5,746 nucleotides of DNA from SZUA-254 sp035292425 (GTDB lineage: Bacteria > Bacteroidota > Ignavibacteria > UBA10030 > SZUA-254): the NCBI GenBank assembly GCA_035292425.1, contig DATDQD010000023.1, positions 1-5,746 of the forward strand. Reading direction: 5' to 3'. The position numbers and the translations under genes were made by a program. Shown here piece after piece: positions 5,437 to 5,746 of the stretch; position 1 is the stretch's first letter; every line of letters begins with the position of its first letter. The notes beneath the pieces were generated by a model. It was not told the origin of the DNA and did not search any database. It was given only the letters and a program-made list of their open reading frames with translations.

Positions 5437-5746
5437 TCATTTCACCGTGACGGGGAGCATGAAGCGCAGGTTTTCCTTCCTGCACCATCCCCCGGCGTCG
5501 GAACAGTAGTAGAACGTCAGCACTCCCTTCAGTTCCGCGCGGCCGCGTTCGGCGGACCGGGCAAGCGTGAACGGCTGGCGGACCGCGAGGGATGTCCTCA
5601 GGTAGCCGGTCGCGCTGTCCGAGGGGATCGCGATCTTCCCCCCCGGCCGGGCCGGTGAAGTCGAATCGAATTGCACGGCCATCGGGGGAACCGCGTTGAC
5701 GTGGTATCCTTTTTTAGGCGAAAAGGTGAAGAGAATTTCAGTGCCC
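5437..5746 (-). CDS. C-terminal part of a probable secreted protein with a Dsb/TlpA-like end domain
   Basis: The frame is open from the right edge (beginning GTEILFTFSPKKGYHVNAVPP) to TGA at 5437, about 102 codons, so the gene starts outside the window. The internal ATG at 5682 is probably not the true start, because the reading frame and the pattern continue upstream of it. The visible part looks like one beta-rich domain: a GYHVNAVPP turn, a long middle with alternating hydrophobic residues, and the end LTFYYCSDAGGWCRKENLR followed by LPVTVK. The layout GYHVN-x-x-PP plus a late Y-C-x6-C resembles DsbD N-terminal (DsbC-like) domains and the C-terminal domain of some TlpA/NHL-type thioredoxin proteins; I cannot separate these by eye. 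The two cysteines are spaced C-x6-C, not a thioredoxin CxxC. It is first in view of the lpxH-PBP operon, 9 bp upstream of lpxH. Confidence 0.6.
   Translation of the reverse strand, partial: GTEILFTFSPKKGYHVNAVPPMAVQFDSTSPARPGGKIAIPSDSATGYLRTSLAVRQPFTLARSAERGRAELKGVLTFYYCSDAGGWCRKENLRFMLPVTVK

Noticed and set aside
4639..5658. Long + strand open frame (about 339 codons) opposite lpxH and its neighbours
   Set aside because: It spans three genes on the other strand whose motifs are intact; low-complexity composition and no recognisable motif mark it as an antisense shadow.

Overview
The window reads as a piece of chromosome from a moderately GC-rich, Gram-negative bacterium. An outer membrane with lipid A is implied by an LpxH-type UDP-2,3-diacylglucosamine diphosphatase. 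A class A penicillin-binding protein (PBP1a type) has a cysteine-bearing C-terminal tail, and several starts lack an obvious Shine-Dalgarno sequence. Both points are compatible with an uncultured Bacteroidota/Chlorobiota-type (FCB) lineage. That placement is inference; no marker gene here settles it. I see no transposase, integrase, CRISPR array or other mobile-element signature.

Left part, + strand: the 3' portion of a GAF-domain/SpoIIE-type (PP2C-like) serine phosphatase enters from outside the window and stops at 1416. A strong hairpin terminator (1475-1509) follows and ends one base before the 3' end of a tRNA-Leu(CAG) gene on the - strand (1511-1594). A 181-bp intergenic region then separates the divergent tRNA and a stand-alone CheY-like response regulator (1776-2150), which has a good sigma70-like promoter at 1711-1739. 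The phosphatase and the receiver protein are both signalling parts, but a tRNA and a terminator separate them, so they are not co-transcribed.

Middle: 138 bp separate the response regulator from a 53-codon ORF (2289-2450) that encodes a single-span membrane microprotein. The gap holds two abutting GC palindromes and a near-perfect CRP/FNR-family operator (2206-2221). A -10-like hexamer sits exactly where a class II CRP promoter would have it. A perfect 10-bp hairpin covers the microprotein stop codon and lies between it and the convergent gene on the other strand.

Right part, - strand: an envelope operon read right to left. It starts with the C-terminal part of a secreted or periplasmic protein with a Dsb/TlpA-like end domain (enters from the right edge, stops at 5437), then lpxH (5427-4699), then a PBP1a-type peptidoglycan synthase (4694-2484). 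Gaps of 9 and 4 bp suggest one transcript with translational coupling. Lipid A synthesis, peptidoglycan synthesis and possibly periplasmic thiol chemistry are thus linked. The rest of the window looks like conserved core genome; the unexplained element is the microprotein with its putative CRP/FNR-controlled promoter.
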